Source of the DNA: Lithospermum erythrorhizon
Taxonomy: Eukaryota; Streptophyta; Magnoliopsida; Boraginales; Boraginaceae
Length of the DNA: 64,000 bases
Direction of reading: 5' to 3'
NCBI GenBank assembly: GCA_019722365.1
Contig: JADFUC010001455.1
Coordinates: 248,001-312,000 of the forward strand
Part shown: one piece after another, positions 26,587 to 36,892 of the stretch
Layout of the letters: the number at the start of each line of letters is the position of its first letter
Position numbering within the stretch: the first letter of the stretch is position 1
Translations under genes and position numbers: made by a program
The notes under the pieces: generated by a model
The model's database searches: none
What the model was told of the DNA's origin: nothing
Seen by the model: only the letters and a program-made list of their open reading frames with translations

Positions 26587-27591
26587 CTAAACGGCGATGT
26601 CCCGATCCACGATGTCCTGATGTTTAGTACTTGGATGAGAATATTTCAAATAATAACCATCCCAAGGGAGCTTCTTTAGGCCAGCTTTTACAGAAATCAT
26701 GTCCTTCACCCTCTCTGCAAATTCAATAGATGTTTCCCCAGGTTGTAAATTTTGAGGCTCCAAATACCAAACGTCACACACAAGAGCCCATGATGTCATA
26801 AGTCGGAGCAAATAATTGGTGAAAGATTGCTTTGAACTATTCCAGAATGCATCAACAAAAATGTTGTTGTACTTGATTGCAACTGGGCAAATTGTGCACC
26901 CTAGTTCAAATGCACTCTTCCTGAACATAAGAGTGTACTCATTATTCACACACGTACCCTCCGGGAATATCAAAATCGGAACATCGTTATCAGGCCCCTC
27001 GACATGTTCCCTTAGCTTCCGAGCCACAAGTTTCCGATCCTCTGCCTCAGCACGATTGAACCAGATACATCCTATACTTTCCAGAACGGTACTCTGCAAT
27101 AATCCAACCCATCCGGGATGCTTCTGCATAGTCGCGGCAAATGCAGTGGCTTGCCCCAAGACGATGAAATCAATCATCGTCGTGTGATTAGCCACGAGAA
27201 CCTGCTTAGGCCGGTTACCTGGTCCCGACCCATGGTACCGGACAATGCCACTCCATGATGCTACAAAGAAACCGCACATGAGCTTCACCAGAGACCTCTC
27301 TAATTTCTTCCTCAACTTATCATGGCCTTGTAATATAACATGTACAGGTATGTAACATGCAAGAAATATTATCCACCCTATTATCAATACCATAACCCTT
27401 AATGGGAAGAGGATTAAGTATCTTATGATAACTCCCAGACACCATAGAGGAAACAAATAAATATTCCTTTTCCAAGTTTCTGGAGGATTGGACTTGAAGC
27501 ATAGGGTAACAGCATCATCAACACTTGTAACCTCAGTGATTAAGGGCCTATCTAAATCCATTTCTGACCCAGAATTATTCACCTTACTCAT
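26587..27591 (-). CDS. GPAT9-like: GPAT9-like glycerol-3-phosphate/lysophospholipid acyltransferase, intronless retrogene
   Basis: A single uninterrupted frame of 334 residues. Acyltransferase motif I is NHTTMID (135-141, HX4D), motif II GCIWFNR (174-180), motif III FPEGTC (209-214) and motif IV CPVAIKY (235-241). Hydrophobic segments at about 45-85 should anchor it in the endoplasmic reticulum. The family transfers an acyl group to glycerol-3-phosphate or a lysophospholipid in glycerolipid synthesis. Plant GPAT9 genes are, to my knowledge, interrupted by many introns and encode about 376 residues. This copy has no introns. It appears to lack about 35 residues between DLDRP (residues 12-16) and LITEV, and is also short at the C terminus. 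All four motifs are intact, so activity is possible. No poly(A) tract or target-site duplication was found. It is convergent with the VIT/vWA gene (stop codons 298 bp apart). Confidence 0.85.
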   Translation of the reverse strand: MSKVNNSGSEMDLDRPLITEVTSVDDAVTLCFKSNPPETWKRNIYLFPLWCLGVIIRYLILFPLRVMVLIIGWIIFLACYIPVHVILQGHDKLRKKLERSLVKLMCGFFVASWSGIVRYHGSGPGNRPKQVLVANHTTMIDFIVLGQATAFAATMQKHPGWVGLLQSTVLESIGCIWFNRAEAEDRKLVARKLREHVEGPDNDVPILIFPEGTCVNNEYTLMFRKSAFELGCTICPVAIKYNNIFVDAFWNSSKQSFTNYLLRLMTSWALVCDVWYLEPQNLQPGETSIEFAERVKDMISVKAGLKKLPWDGYYLKYSHPSTKHQDIVDRDIAV

Positions 27592-27693
27592 TCTCTAACT
27601 GAAGAAGAAGATGATACAATAGAAACTCTTTAAATTAATAATCGATAAAGTTATAATGTATCAATTAATAAATTTCATCGCTTCGATATTATA

Positions 27694-27700
27694 AATTTAT
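27694..27700 (-). promoter_or_regulatory. TATA-like box of the GPAT9-like gene
   Basis: On the minus strand TATAAAT occurs about 100 bp before the ATG at 27591, a plausible distance for a TATA box with a short leader. The surroundings are AT-rich, so this is only suggestive. Confidence 0.3.
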
Positions 27701-27789
27701 AGAGTTTTTACTGTACGTATAGAAGTTGCGGCTGTCTTTACTTAGGCGTCTAGAAAATTGATTCCTGATCATGCGTGATAGAACACAAT

Positions 27790-28375
27790 AAAGATTTATT
27801 TATAAGCTTTAATATTTTAATTTCAAAAATTATGTTCACGTAAAGAAAGTGAATACAATATATGTTTATCAACATAAAAGTTCATTTCTAATAAGAGTGG
27901 ATCTACTATAAGGTTTAATATTTCAATTTAAAAAATTCAAAACTCTTAAATATCATCTCGTAAAGAACATGAACACCATTTATGTTTATGAATATAAAAG
28001 TTTATCTCAAATGAGAGTCGATTAATTATAAGTTTTAACATTTCAATTTTTAAGAAATTCAATACTTTTTAAATATAATAACGTAAAGAACATGAACACC
28101 ATATATGTTTGAACATAAAAGTTTATTTCGAACGAGAATGATCTACATAAGTTTTAATATTTCAATTTAAAAAATTCAATACTCTTAAATATCATCACGT
28201 AAAGAATATCAACACCAAATATGTTTATGAACATAAGAGTTTATTTCGAATTCAAATGAGAGTCGATCTAAAGTTTTAATATTTCAATTTAAAAAATTCA
28301 ATACTCTTAAAATATGTTTACGTAAAGAACATGAACACCATATATGTTTATGAACATATCATCACATAAAGCATA
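27790..28375. repeat. Minisatellite of ~120-bp units upstream of the GPAT9-like gene
   Basis: The anchor CGTAAAGAA recurs at 27839, 27959, 28082, 28199 and 28321, giving unit lengths of 120, 123, 117 and 122 bp. Each unit also carries AACATAAAAGTTTATTTCGA-like, GAGAGTCGATCTA-like and TTTCAATTTAAAAAATTCAA-like blocks in the same order. There are about 4.8 copies, diverged by point changes and small indels. It begins about 200 bp before the start codon of the GPAT9-like gene. Confidence 0.9.
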
Positions 28376-29131
28376 CCTTGTTAAAACGAATTGATGAATT
28401 GTGGGATTTAAATCTTCTAATTTTTTATGACCTCCCTGTATTGTATTGATGATGGGATGTCAATGAGAATAGAGGACATGAAATGGGGAGCTTAACTCTA
28501 ATCTAACACGTATATATAGCCAATGGTTGTTGCACATTCCTAAAAAATCTCAATATATAGTCGAAATTTTTACAAAAACCAAATTATCCTTAATATATAC
28601 TTTCTTCTTATGTACTTAAAAGATTTTCACATTTTGATTTTAATGAGTTGAATTTTTTTAATTTTGAATTCAAATAACTTTTAGTGTGTTATATATTTAT
28701 TTGAAAAAATATAATAATTTGTGATATTTTCAACATACTTACTATTAATCTCGATAATTTTGATTCAAATAAAAGTTTGAATGCCAATCAGCATCGTGAA
28801 AATTTATTAATCTTTTATCATAAAAAAGACAAATATGACAATCTTTTAAGGATGAAAATGTATATTTGTAACATAATAAACAATAAACACAGTCATATAA
28901 TTCGACTACATTCAAATCTGAGAGAGTTACAAATTTATATAAAAACTATTTGTACAAAAAATCAAATAAGTACGGAGTATCAATTCGAGACAAATATGGT
29001 ACATAATGTACTAATTTTAATATTTCAATAAAGCCGCTAAAGCGCATTCAATCCACGCCTTACCTTTCACTGAATTTCCATTCCATCACTCAATTTTTAA
29101 TCTTCAGGCTCCATTCTTATCATCTCGATAC

Positions 29132-29396
29132 TGGCGAAATTTGGTCTCGATGTTAAAATGACCGTTAAAACACTAACTCCGTAGGGGTATTTTAGTCAAA
29201 ATAGTAATTTTTAAATGAACGATAATTTCTAGCTCTTTAATTTAAACTTCCTAACTACTATACTGGGCAACAGAGTGTAAGAAATAATATTTCATACATG
29301 TGTATAAATATAGAAGTGGGGTTATTTGACTAAAATACCCCTACATAGTTGCTTGTTTTGAATCTGGCCATTTCTGACGTCGAACTAAATTTGCCA
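29132..29396. mobile_element. MITE-like element with ~70-bp terminal inverted repeats
   Basis: The left arm (29132-29202) starts TGGCGAAATTTGGTCTCGA and contains GTAGGGGTATTTTAGTCAAA. The right arm (29320-29396) is its imperfect inverse, containing TTTGACTAAAATACCCCTAC and ending AAATTTGCCAA. The 20-bp core TAGGGGTATTTTAGTCAAA is nearly perfect. GGCAAATTT-type termini suggest a Mutator-derived MITE, but no clear 9-bp target duplication was found. Confidence 0.6.
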
Positions 29397-29878
29397 ATCA
29401 CGTAAATGTAATACGGAATTAAACCTCGGTGTCAGCCTTCAATAAAATTTAAAAAGTAAATACATTCAACAACGTACACGCTTCTGTAAATTTTTTCTAA
29501 AATATACTTCCAAACATTATTTTTATTTTTTATTTTGAGGATTAATTTTCACATGCTCTTATTTATTTTCTATTATATTCAATTATTATTAAAAAAATAA
29601 TAGTAAAAATATAAATTTAGGGGATCAAGAGAATGGATGAATAATTTTATGAAAATTCAAACAACTTATTTTAATAAAACTAAAAAGTATTAATTTTTTT
29701 TTTATTTATTTGAACCTCTATTTTAACCTTTAGCAATGTGATACATATGTGGTAAGATACCATATCGATATTTCGATAATATCTAAACGTTGTCGACATA
29801 GCACTAGTCATGTCACCATCATTGATTTTTATTATTATCTAAACTCATGTCGGCACTCGGCAGCTTTTATTATCTACT

Positions 29879-29886
29879 CATGCATG
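29879..29886 (+). promoter_or_regulatory. RY seed-maturation motif (CATGCATG)
   Basis: A perfect palindromic CATGCATG lies 132 bp upstream of the LEA start codon. This is the core site bound by B3 factors of the ABI3/FUS3/LEC2 class, which drive seed-maturation genes, and it fits the LEA assignment. Confidence 0.6.
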
Positions 29887-29928
29887 TCACATTGTCACCA
29901 ATTATTCTTCCTTCTATAGTTTTGTTGT

Positions 29929-29937
29929 CTATATATA
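29929..29937 (+). promoter_or_regulatory. TATA box of the LEA gene
   Basis: CTATATATA, about 80 bp before the ATG, in the expected position relative to a short leader. Confidence 0.65.
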
Positions 29938-30017
29938 CTGCTTCTAATTCATAAAACAGAAGATAGAAAACAATCTTACTTTGATTGCTCATCTATAAAG
30001 AAAATAAAAGGTCGAAA

Positions 30018-30867
30018 ATGTCAGCCAAGCAAAAGGTGTCTGATGTAGGTGCCGCTGCAAAGTGTAGCATGGAGAAGACAAAGGCCACAATCCAGGCAAA
30101 GGTCTCAATTTAATTTCTTACTTACCAAATCTATGTTATACTCAAACTTTAATGTTTTAACATATATTGGTGTGTTTGAACCAAAATATTGAAATTCCAT
30201 TGGTATTGGAGACTAACTCATAAGATAGAGGACGGAGATTTGAACCTCGACATAAAACCTCGATTGTTAGGTTCTAAAAAAAATTCATACTCTAGTGTAT
30301 ATCTTCCTCCAATATCAACTCAATTTGTAATATCTTTATGCACGCCACCAAATGCACATATATCAAAAGAAAAATATACTTACATTTTTTACTTTTATAT
30401 ATGACTAGGGGATTTTATTTTTTTATTTTATTCGTCTCAATTACTTTCATATATATATATTCAAAACTATTTGGTAGAAATTATCAATAACTATATATTA
30501 TTATTATTATTATTATCTAATTTCTAATTAGACATATAATTCTATTGAAATCGCAATTTGGTAAAATATACGGATGTTAGTTTGATGTAGTTAGATATAA
30601 TAATTTTGATTTGGATCGAAAATATATGTTTTAGCTAAGGTGTTTTGTCCTCAGAATAAGTTTGTTGACACTATAGTAAAATTTGTGAAGTTATTGATGA
30701 GTATGTTATTATTAATTATAGGGGAGAAGATGAGTACTCGAGATCCAGTGAGGAAAGACTTGGCGAAACATAAGAAGGAGGTGAAAATAGGGAAAGCTGA
30801 GCTTCAAAAACAGGCAGAATATGCAAAGAATGCGGCAGAGAAGCATGTAAAGCATGCCACCACATGA
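30018..30867 (+). CDS. Group-1 (LEA_1, D-113-like) late embryogenesis abundant protein
   Basis: Exon 1 is 30018-30101 (28 codons ending TKATIQAK). Exon 2 ends at the stop at 30867. The product is about 74-75 residues, Lys/Ala/Glu-rich and predicted unstructured or helical, with the family signature MEKTKAT then EKMSTRDPV then KHKKE and AELQKQAE. LEA_1 proteins accumulate in drying seeds and stressed tissue, where they protect membranes and proteins. The upstream RY motif and TATA box agree with seed expression. The acceptor is ambiguous. The obvious site (AG at 30720-30721) puts exon 2 out of frame, whereas AG at 30725-30726 (exon from 30727, starting AAG ATG) restores frame with the donor at 30101/30102. 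The gene is at the short end for the family. If only the first site is used it would be disabled. Confidence 0.8.
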
Positions 30868-31650
30868 CCAACTGGTGCCCCTAATGAAAACTTCAATTGT
30901 TGCAGCAACATCAATACCTACCTAGTAATAGGAATATAATTTTTATAGTTATCCTCAAGTGTGATGTATCTTTTTCGTTGGTGTTACTGGTTATTATCGT
31001 CAAGTGTGATAACTTTTGTTGGTGTTGCTCGTTATTATCATCAAGCGTGATATTATTTATTGGTGTTGCTAGCGATCACGAAATTAGTACCCGCTCGATG
31101 GATTACCCGATAAGAAATTAAGATAAAATAGGAATATTTAAAAGATTGTTTTTTTATTAAATCTTAGCATATGAGTAGTGTCATCAGATAACTTGGTACC
31201 CGTGTGACACCCGACCTCAAAAACCCAACTCGACAACCATTTGAACCTTCATCGAGTCAAACTCGGGTTCTACTTGCCGTTGAATTCTCAAAAGGCCAAC
31301 GATTCATGATTACCTAACAAATATAATTGTAACTATGATTTTATTCGATAATTGTTAGTTAAATAGTTTTATTTTTCGTTATTGCATTAACTAGTTCCGG
31401 GAATACCCAATGTAATATTAGGGGTCATTGTCAGCTTGCGAGTCTTGGATTCTTATTCCATATAACAGTGGTTATTATATTTATTTACTATTGTCAGCGG
31501 ACCTGTAATGTCACACACAATCAGTTATGACTGGTTATTTGGGCCGGACCAATTAGGATGGTTTTGCATTATTACTTTATTAGGGTTTCAATAATTGTGT
31601 GGGCTTGCTGATGATAGTGATTAATGCTGTTCTACAACATAATCTATCTA

Positions 31651-32020
31651 TCTATCTATATAATCTAAAGACGAAATTGCCTTAAAGCTTTTCTTTTTCG
31701 CGATTGAATCCGACTAAAATACCCTTTAATGAAATTGGGTAGATAATTATATTTTTGATAAATTTTAATTAAATATAATTTGCAGAATTTGATCTTATTG
31801 GAGATTTGTAGCTAAATAACGCTATAGCAAGTAAAAAATAATATTAGGCGAAGGAGCAAGTTAAAGTCATCATATAACGTTTAATATGTAATAGTTATGT
31901 AAAACCTAATGCTTAATACTGCTAAGCCACAGAGAAATCTACCGCATTGCTGTATGTTTAATACGAAGCAAGAAGAAACCTCTTGCATTGTTTTACGCAC
32001 GCGAGTATTATATAATATAC
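31651..32020 (+). mobile_element. Possible non-autonomous Helitron
   Basis: The left end TCTATCTATATAATCTAAAG followed by an AAATTGCC block resembles 5' ends of plant Helitrons. Near 31997-32015 a short GC-rich ACGCACGCGAGTATTATAT sequence recalls their 3' hairpin and terminus, though the CTAG-type end is not intact. No coding sequence was seen. A chance resemblance cannot be excluded. Confidence 0.3.
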
Positions 32021-32439
32021 GATGAAAAATATTTAAAGTATTAATATGTTTAACGTAATTTACTAAAAAATATTGTAATTTGTTATTCAAATCAATGTTA
32101 TGTATATAAATTAGAATGATAAAGTTTATTAATTTGATCATTAAAATTTTATCTAGACAATCTTTCTTTGATGGATAAAAGTATTCAAATTATGTATGAA
32201 TGACGTAATAATTATGACAAGTTGACATTTAATTTTGAACTCAAATACTTTATAAATTTTTGTTATATTATAAATTGAAATGTATATCAAATATATAATA
32301 TTTTCAATTGTTACCGCACATAGTAATTTTCATCTCAAATCAAAGCTTGTATATCAATTATTAAGATCATAAAATTTATTAATTTTACCATGAAAATCTC
32401 TAGCCATGGCCGAATAAAGATGTAGTAACTATGTTTATC

Positions 32440-33085
32440 AATTTTACGGAGTGAGCTTAAATAATTGTGACTATTGAAAAGAAATCAAGGATCTTCTAGA
32501 GAATGACGCTATATTTAATATCTATAAATTTTGAATTTTGGTGGTTTTTCGTGGTCGAGTTTTAAATAATTTTAATTATCAAAAAGAAAAATTCAAGAAC
32601 ATTTTGTAGATGGATGTAATATGCAGACGGGAGTAATTTTTAGTTTTGTTCAAGGAGTTTAAATAATTTTGAGTATCAACAAGAAAATTGAATGATCTTT
32701 TAGAGATGGATGAAATTAGTATTTATAACTTTTAAATTTTGTGATTTGACTTTTAAATAATTGAATTATTCAAAATAAAATCAATTAACCTTTAGAGACG
32801 GAGGTATTATGACGTTTCATAATTTTTAAATTTGCTGCCGAAATTTCAAAAAATTTTGACCATCGAAAAAATCAACGATCTATTGTAGATGGCTTAAGAT
32901 GAAGATTCATTATTTAGGTTAAATTCTTAATAATCGACTATCAAAAATAAAATCAACAACCTTTTAAATTCGGAAGTAGTGATATAATATTCATAATTTT
33001 GAAAAATTTGTTGGTTGAGATTTAAATAATTTTAATTATTAAAAAATAAAATTTACGATCTTTTAGAGATAATAAATTTAGTATT
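32440..33085. repeat. Diverged tandem repeat, period about 77-105 bp
   Basis: A motif of the form TTTAAATAATTTTNANTATC, then AAAAGAAAA and CNATCTTTTAGAGATGG, recurs about seven times (near 32457, 32562, 32659, 32752, 32845, 32922 and 33027). Spacing varies from 77 to 105 bp and divergence between copies is high. It appears to be an old minisatellite without coding function. Confidence 0.65.
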
Positions 33086-34644
33086 TATATCTAGTAATTT
33101 TTATATTTAAATGTCTCAAAATTATATTGATTATTTAGTTAGATTTCTCAAAGATATAGGATCAAGTAATTTATTTAGATGATCATATTTGTCTTAGTAA
33201 TAATGTATCTAAAAACAAACATATTCAAATATCTTAGAATATCATAAATCATAATTGTCTTAGGAATTGTCTTAGTATTCTTATACAAAATAAGAATTTG
33301 TAATCAGAAAACCATACTAATATCAGACGTATCAATATACTTCTTAAACAATTCCCTAAAAAATTATAACAACTAACACGTATTGAATTTGTATCTGTAA
33401 AAAACCATAATTACGATTAATGACCAATATACTTCTTTAAACAATTCCCTAAAAATTATAACAACAAACAATTGAAGTCCAAATTTATAAAAAATATTGG
33501 AGTCCAAATTTATAAAGGTCAACTAATATAAATTCAAAAACTTGACAATCTTAAGTCAATTTCGGGAGGTTGTCCTACATATTAAAAGTACAATACTATT
33601 GAAATTATAATTCTTAGAAAATATAAGGTAAACATACACGTACAATTTTCTCATATTCTTATTATTGTCATTATTTTCTAAACCACATTCTATTTTACAC
33701 TCAAAAAGTGATGCTGAGACTATTAAGAAAAATCTATTCTCGTTAGCTGACAATCTATCATGAAATAAAACACACAAAGTTGACTTTTATCAATCGGCAT
33801 AACGACGCGACTTTATAAATTAATAACATATAAATTTCATTATTAGATATTTTGTTACTAATATATATGAAATAATAATTACAAATAGTAACTTAACTTG
33901 ATGTATACTGATTTTATTTATTTTTCTAAAACTTCATGATATTTTAAAATTATTATTATTAGATTTATTTTACTATAATAATTTAATTATATTTTATACA
34001 TATTTCATTCAGAGTAATTTATAAAAACTATTACGGGTACTACCTTCTAAACTAGATTTATTCATTTTATTAAAATGAAATAATTCGTATAATATCCTAC
34101 TTATTATACATAAAGTTTTTCATATTATATTATGCCAATATATGTATAAATTTAAGCAAACTTTGTTTACCTTTATTCAAACAATGACGTGGATACTAAT
34201 TAGTTATATATAAGGTAAATATATGATAAGTTTTACATTATTGAATTTTTACTAGATATCACATACTTACATTATTTATTTATTTTACCCATATATTGAA
34301 TATTACTTATTAAATATGACAAAACTACTCAAATCAAAAACTATCAAGAGCGTTAGCAATACATCCAAAATATCAAACATAATGTATTAAAAAGTTTAAA
34401 TAATTCACATTTCAGACATAATTGATAAGGCCGATATTTTGACAACGTAAAGATCATTATGAAAACTTAAAGCACTTAATTTCTTATTGCCCCCTAAACT
34501 ATGCCCGATTTGTCAACTCGCTTCTCTCATACTTTCATTCATTAACTCGCTTCCTAATACAATCATCTTATCAAATTGCCTTCTGAAAATACATTTTTGC
34601 CAATAAAATTAATAAAAACTCATTTAATACAAGCGGATAAAAAG

Positions 34645-34647
<3 letters not shown>

Positions 34648-34712
<65 letters not shown>
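34648..34712. repeat. (AT)n microsatellite inside the left arm
   Basis: About 32 AT units without interruption. The matching place in the right arm has only a short ATACATATAT sequence, so the run expanded after the element formed. Confidence 0.95.
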
Positions 34713-34716
<4 letters not shown>

Positions 34717-34779
34717 TTTTTAGGGTACAATTTCAAATAACATAACATTTGGACTTATTTAATAATACTTGAAAAATAA

Positions 34780-35160
34780 ATGCATTACCCCCACCTCCAC
34801 CCCACCCCCACCCACACACACCTAACCACCATCCATTTTAACCTTAAACTCCCAAACCACGGCCACCCCTTCCTCTTCCATCACCGCCTCCTCTCCTCTC
34901 CACCATCGCCTCCCTCCTGCATCCAACGGCCCTTCAACTCCACCCCCTTCTCCTCAACCATTACCTCCACCAGCTTGTCCTCGACAACCACCACCACCTC
35001 CTCACCCAACCCCCAGCCTCCCCATCGCAATCCACCAACAACCCCTCAAACCGCCAGCCTCTTCCCTCGAACCGACGCACCTCCTCCTCCCCCGAAACCC
35101 ACTTCACCCTCCCCCTCCCCCCTCCCCAAACACTCGGTAAAAGATCAAGAAAAGAAATAA
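34780..35160. other. C-rich gene-like fragment carried by the Pack-MULE-like element
   Basis: About 380 bp of CT/CC-rich DNA. One plus-strand frame stays open for 126 codons and encodes a Pro/Ser/Thr-rich peptide. Another plus frame is open from an ACG triplet aligned like a lost ATG (ACGGCCACCCC). On the minus strand two partial frames encode Gly/Glu/Val/Trp-rich stretches. I recognise no domain in any frame. The base composition suggests coding sequence taken from elsewhere, probably broken. Confidence 0.45.
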
Positions 35161-36717
35161 GAAACGGCTATCAGAATCGAAAGCAAAAAATCGACCCGAT
35201 GCTATTAACAATCATTGAAAAATTGAGAAAAAAATGATTATTTATTTATTTATGTTTTGAATGCTTGATTAAGCGCAGTTACAGTTATGTCTATGATTTT
35301 CTATGCTTGAAGGTTGGGTCGAGGGAGAGGTCGGGAGGAGATGGCGGCGATTTCCTGTAAGCGCTCAAAGGAATACTGAAAGAAATACGGCGAAGTTGAC
35401 GGGGCGTTATTGGGGAAGCGGTGTGAATTTATTTTATTTTTTTAAGAATTATTAAAAATAAAGAAGATTAAGGTTTTAAAAATTATTAAAGATGCCCACA
35501 TGTTATGTTATTTCAAAATATACCTTGAACATCTAATATATGTATAATTCCTATTTTACCCTTGTGTTAAATGAGTTTTTATTAATTTTATTGGCAAAAA
35601 AGTGTTTTCGTGAGCACCTGACAAGATGAAGATAGCAAGTTGACAAGATAAAAGTACGAGGATGTTTGATAACTGCATAGCTTAGTGCAATAAGAAATTA
35701 GTTCCAAACTTAAACTCCACATTTATCTTCGAAATAGCTTCATAATTAATTCTCACGTAATGTAATAAATGAGCATGACAGCCATGTTATTTACTTTTAA
35801 CTATGCATAATAGTTCTTAATTTAGGCAATAAAATTATTAGAGAAGATACAAAAAGATTAACATTAACTTGCTTAATATTCTTTTAGTTTAGACAAACTA
35901 TTAATTTGAAATCACATCGTTGAATAAATATAGATAAAAAATAGTATCAGATAATTAAGAAAAAAGATGTTGATCAACAAAGAATAAAAATAAGAAATAA
36001 CAAGAATCGAAAATAGAGTAAATTGATTCGAGCAAGGATGACATTTATCAAGAGCATCAACTTTAATTAAAAAGACAAAAGATGGAGAAATTTTGACGAT
36101 TTAAGAATGAAAATTGTATTTTTGGATAATAAAGTTTAAAATATGTAGATAATATTTTCAGTTTTTACGATTTCATAATTTTAGAAATTTACGTCGAAGA
36201 TCCTCTACCTCCTTTCAAGCAGCATCCTTTTCATGCCTCCTAAGTGTCATGCTCAAGTATACCTACCCATGATCTTCATAATACATTGATACAATCTTAT
36301 AAATCAGAAGGTACGAAATGAGCGCATTTAAGCAGGAGCAGACGATCTTTAATACTCTTAAAATATATAAAAGTATATTTATTTTATACTCTTATTTTTT
36401 ACTAACAATTTTATGACTACCTTTTATAATTATAACAACGAACATACGTAACAAAGCTACACAATTTGTTACCTTTTATAATTATAAATAATAGAATTAC
36501 GCGGATCAAAGTTACTATCTTATTACTAGTAATACTTATATATATCAAGAATTATTTTGAGATATAAATAGCATAATACACGAAAACAAAGAAAAATTAT
36601 CATGTAAATGAATCAAAATTTCTCATAATTATACAATAAAAAATACGAGTGTATTACTAATAATCTACGGTGCTTATCACTTTTTAAATTTTTTATAAGT
36701 TATAAATCTATTAACGT

Positions 36718-36892
36718 ATCCTGGGCTAAATTCTCAGAAGAGAGAGGACCAAAAAACATGAAACCGTAAGAACCCCTACAATAATATTTCAACAAAGATA
36801 TGACCATACGAATTCGAATCGCATTACGTCGAATATCTCCACCCCAATTACCTTGCCACTTACCACTAAACTATGGTTAAGGCACCTGTGAG
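36718..36892 (-). mobile_element. SINE-like relic
   Basis: On the minus strand, CATAGTTTAGTGGTAAGTGG resembles a tRNA box A. It is followed about 45 nt later by CGATTCGAATTCG, which resembles box B (GGTTCGANNCC). The downstream body of about 100 bp ends in AT-rich sequence. No clear target duplication was found. Confidence 0.4.

Larger units (their letters stand above)
28376..30017. other. Intergenic region upstream of the LEA gene
   Basis: AT-rich, with no gene recognised apart from the promoter signals of the LEA gene at its right end and a MITE-like inverted repeat at 29132-29396. Confidence 0.55.
30868..34471. other. Intergenic, AT-rich, transposon remnants and minisatellite
   Basis: No protein-coding gene was recognised. 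Contents that can be supported are an (ATCT)n run near 31650, a Helitron-like relic from there to about 32020, and a diverged ~100-bp tandem array at 32440-33085. Confidence 0.5.
34472..35705. mobile_element. Pack-MULE-like element with long inverted repeats and 9-bp target duplication
   Basis: The left arm (34472 to about 34775) and right arm (about 35465-35705) are inverted copies. They share ATTTCTTATTGC near the tips and a 40-bp block with one mismatch (34594-34633 against 35561-35600). The shared inner segment TCAAATAACATAACAT on the left matches TGAAATAACATAACAT on the right. Both tips begin with G. The 9-bp sequence AAACTTAAA lies immediately outside each end (34463-34471 and 35706-35714), the duplication size of Mutator-like elements. 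The left arm has an expanded (AT)n run. The interior is strikingly C-rich (34780-35150) with a second coding-like patch at 35300-35420, unlike the surrounding AT-rich DNA, so it probably contains captured host gene sequence. No transposase is present. Confidence 0.75.

Noticed and set aside
30200..30260. Box-B-like GAGGTTCAAATCTC (minus strand) in the LEA intron as a SINE
   Set aside because: No box A at the right distance, no tail and no target duplication were found.
34780..35160. 126-codon Pro/Ser/Thr-rich frame as a host gene
   Set aside because: It lies inside a transposon-like inverted-repeat structure, has simple composition and no recognised domain.
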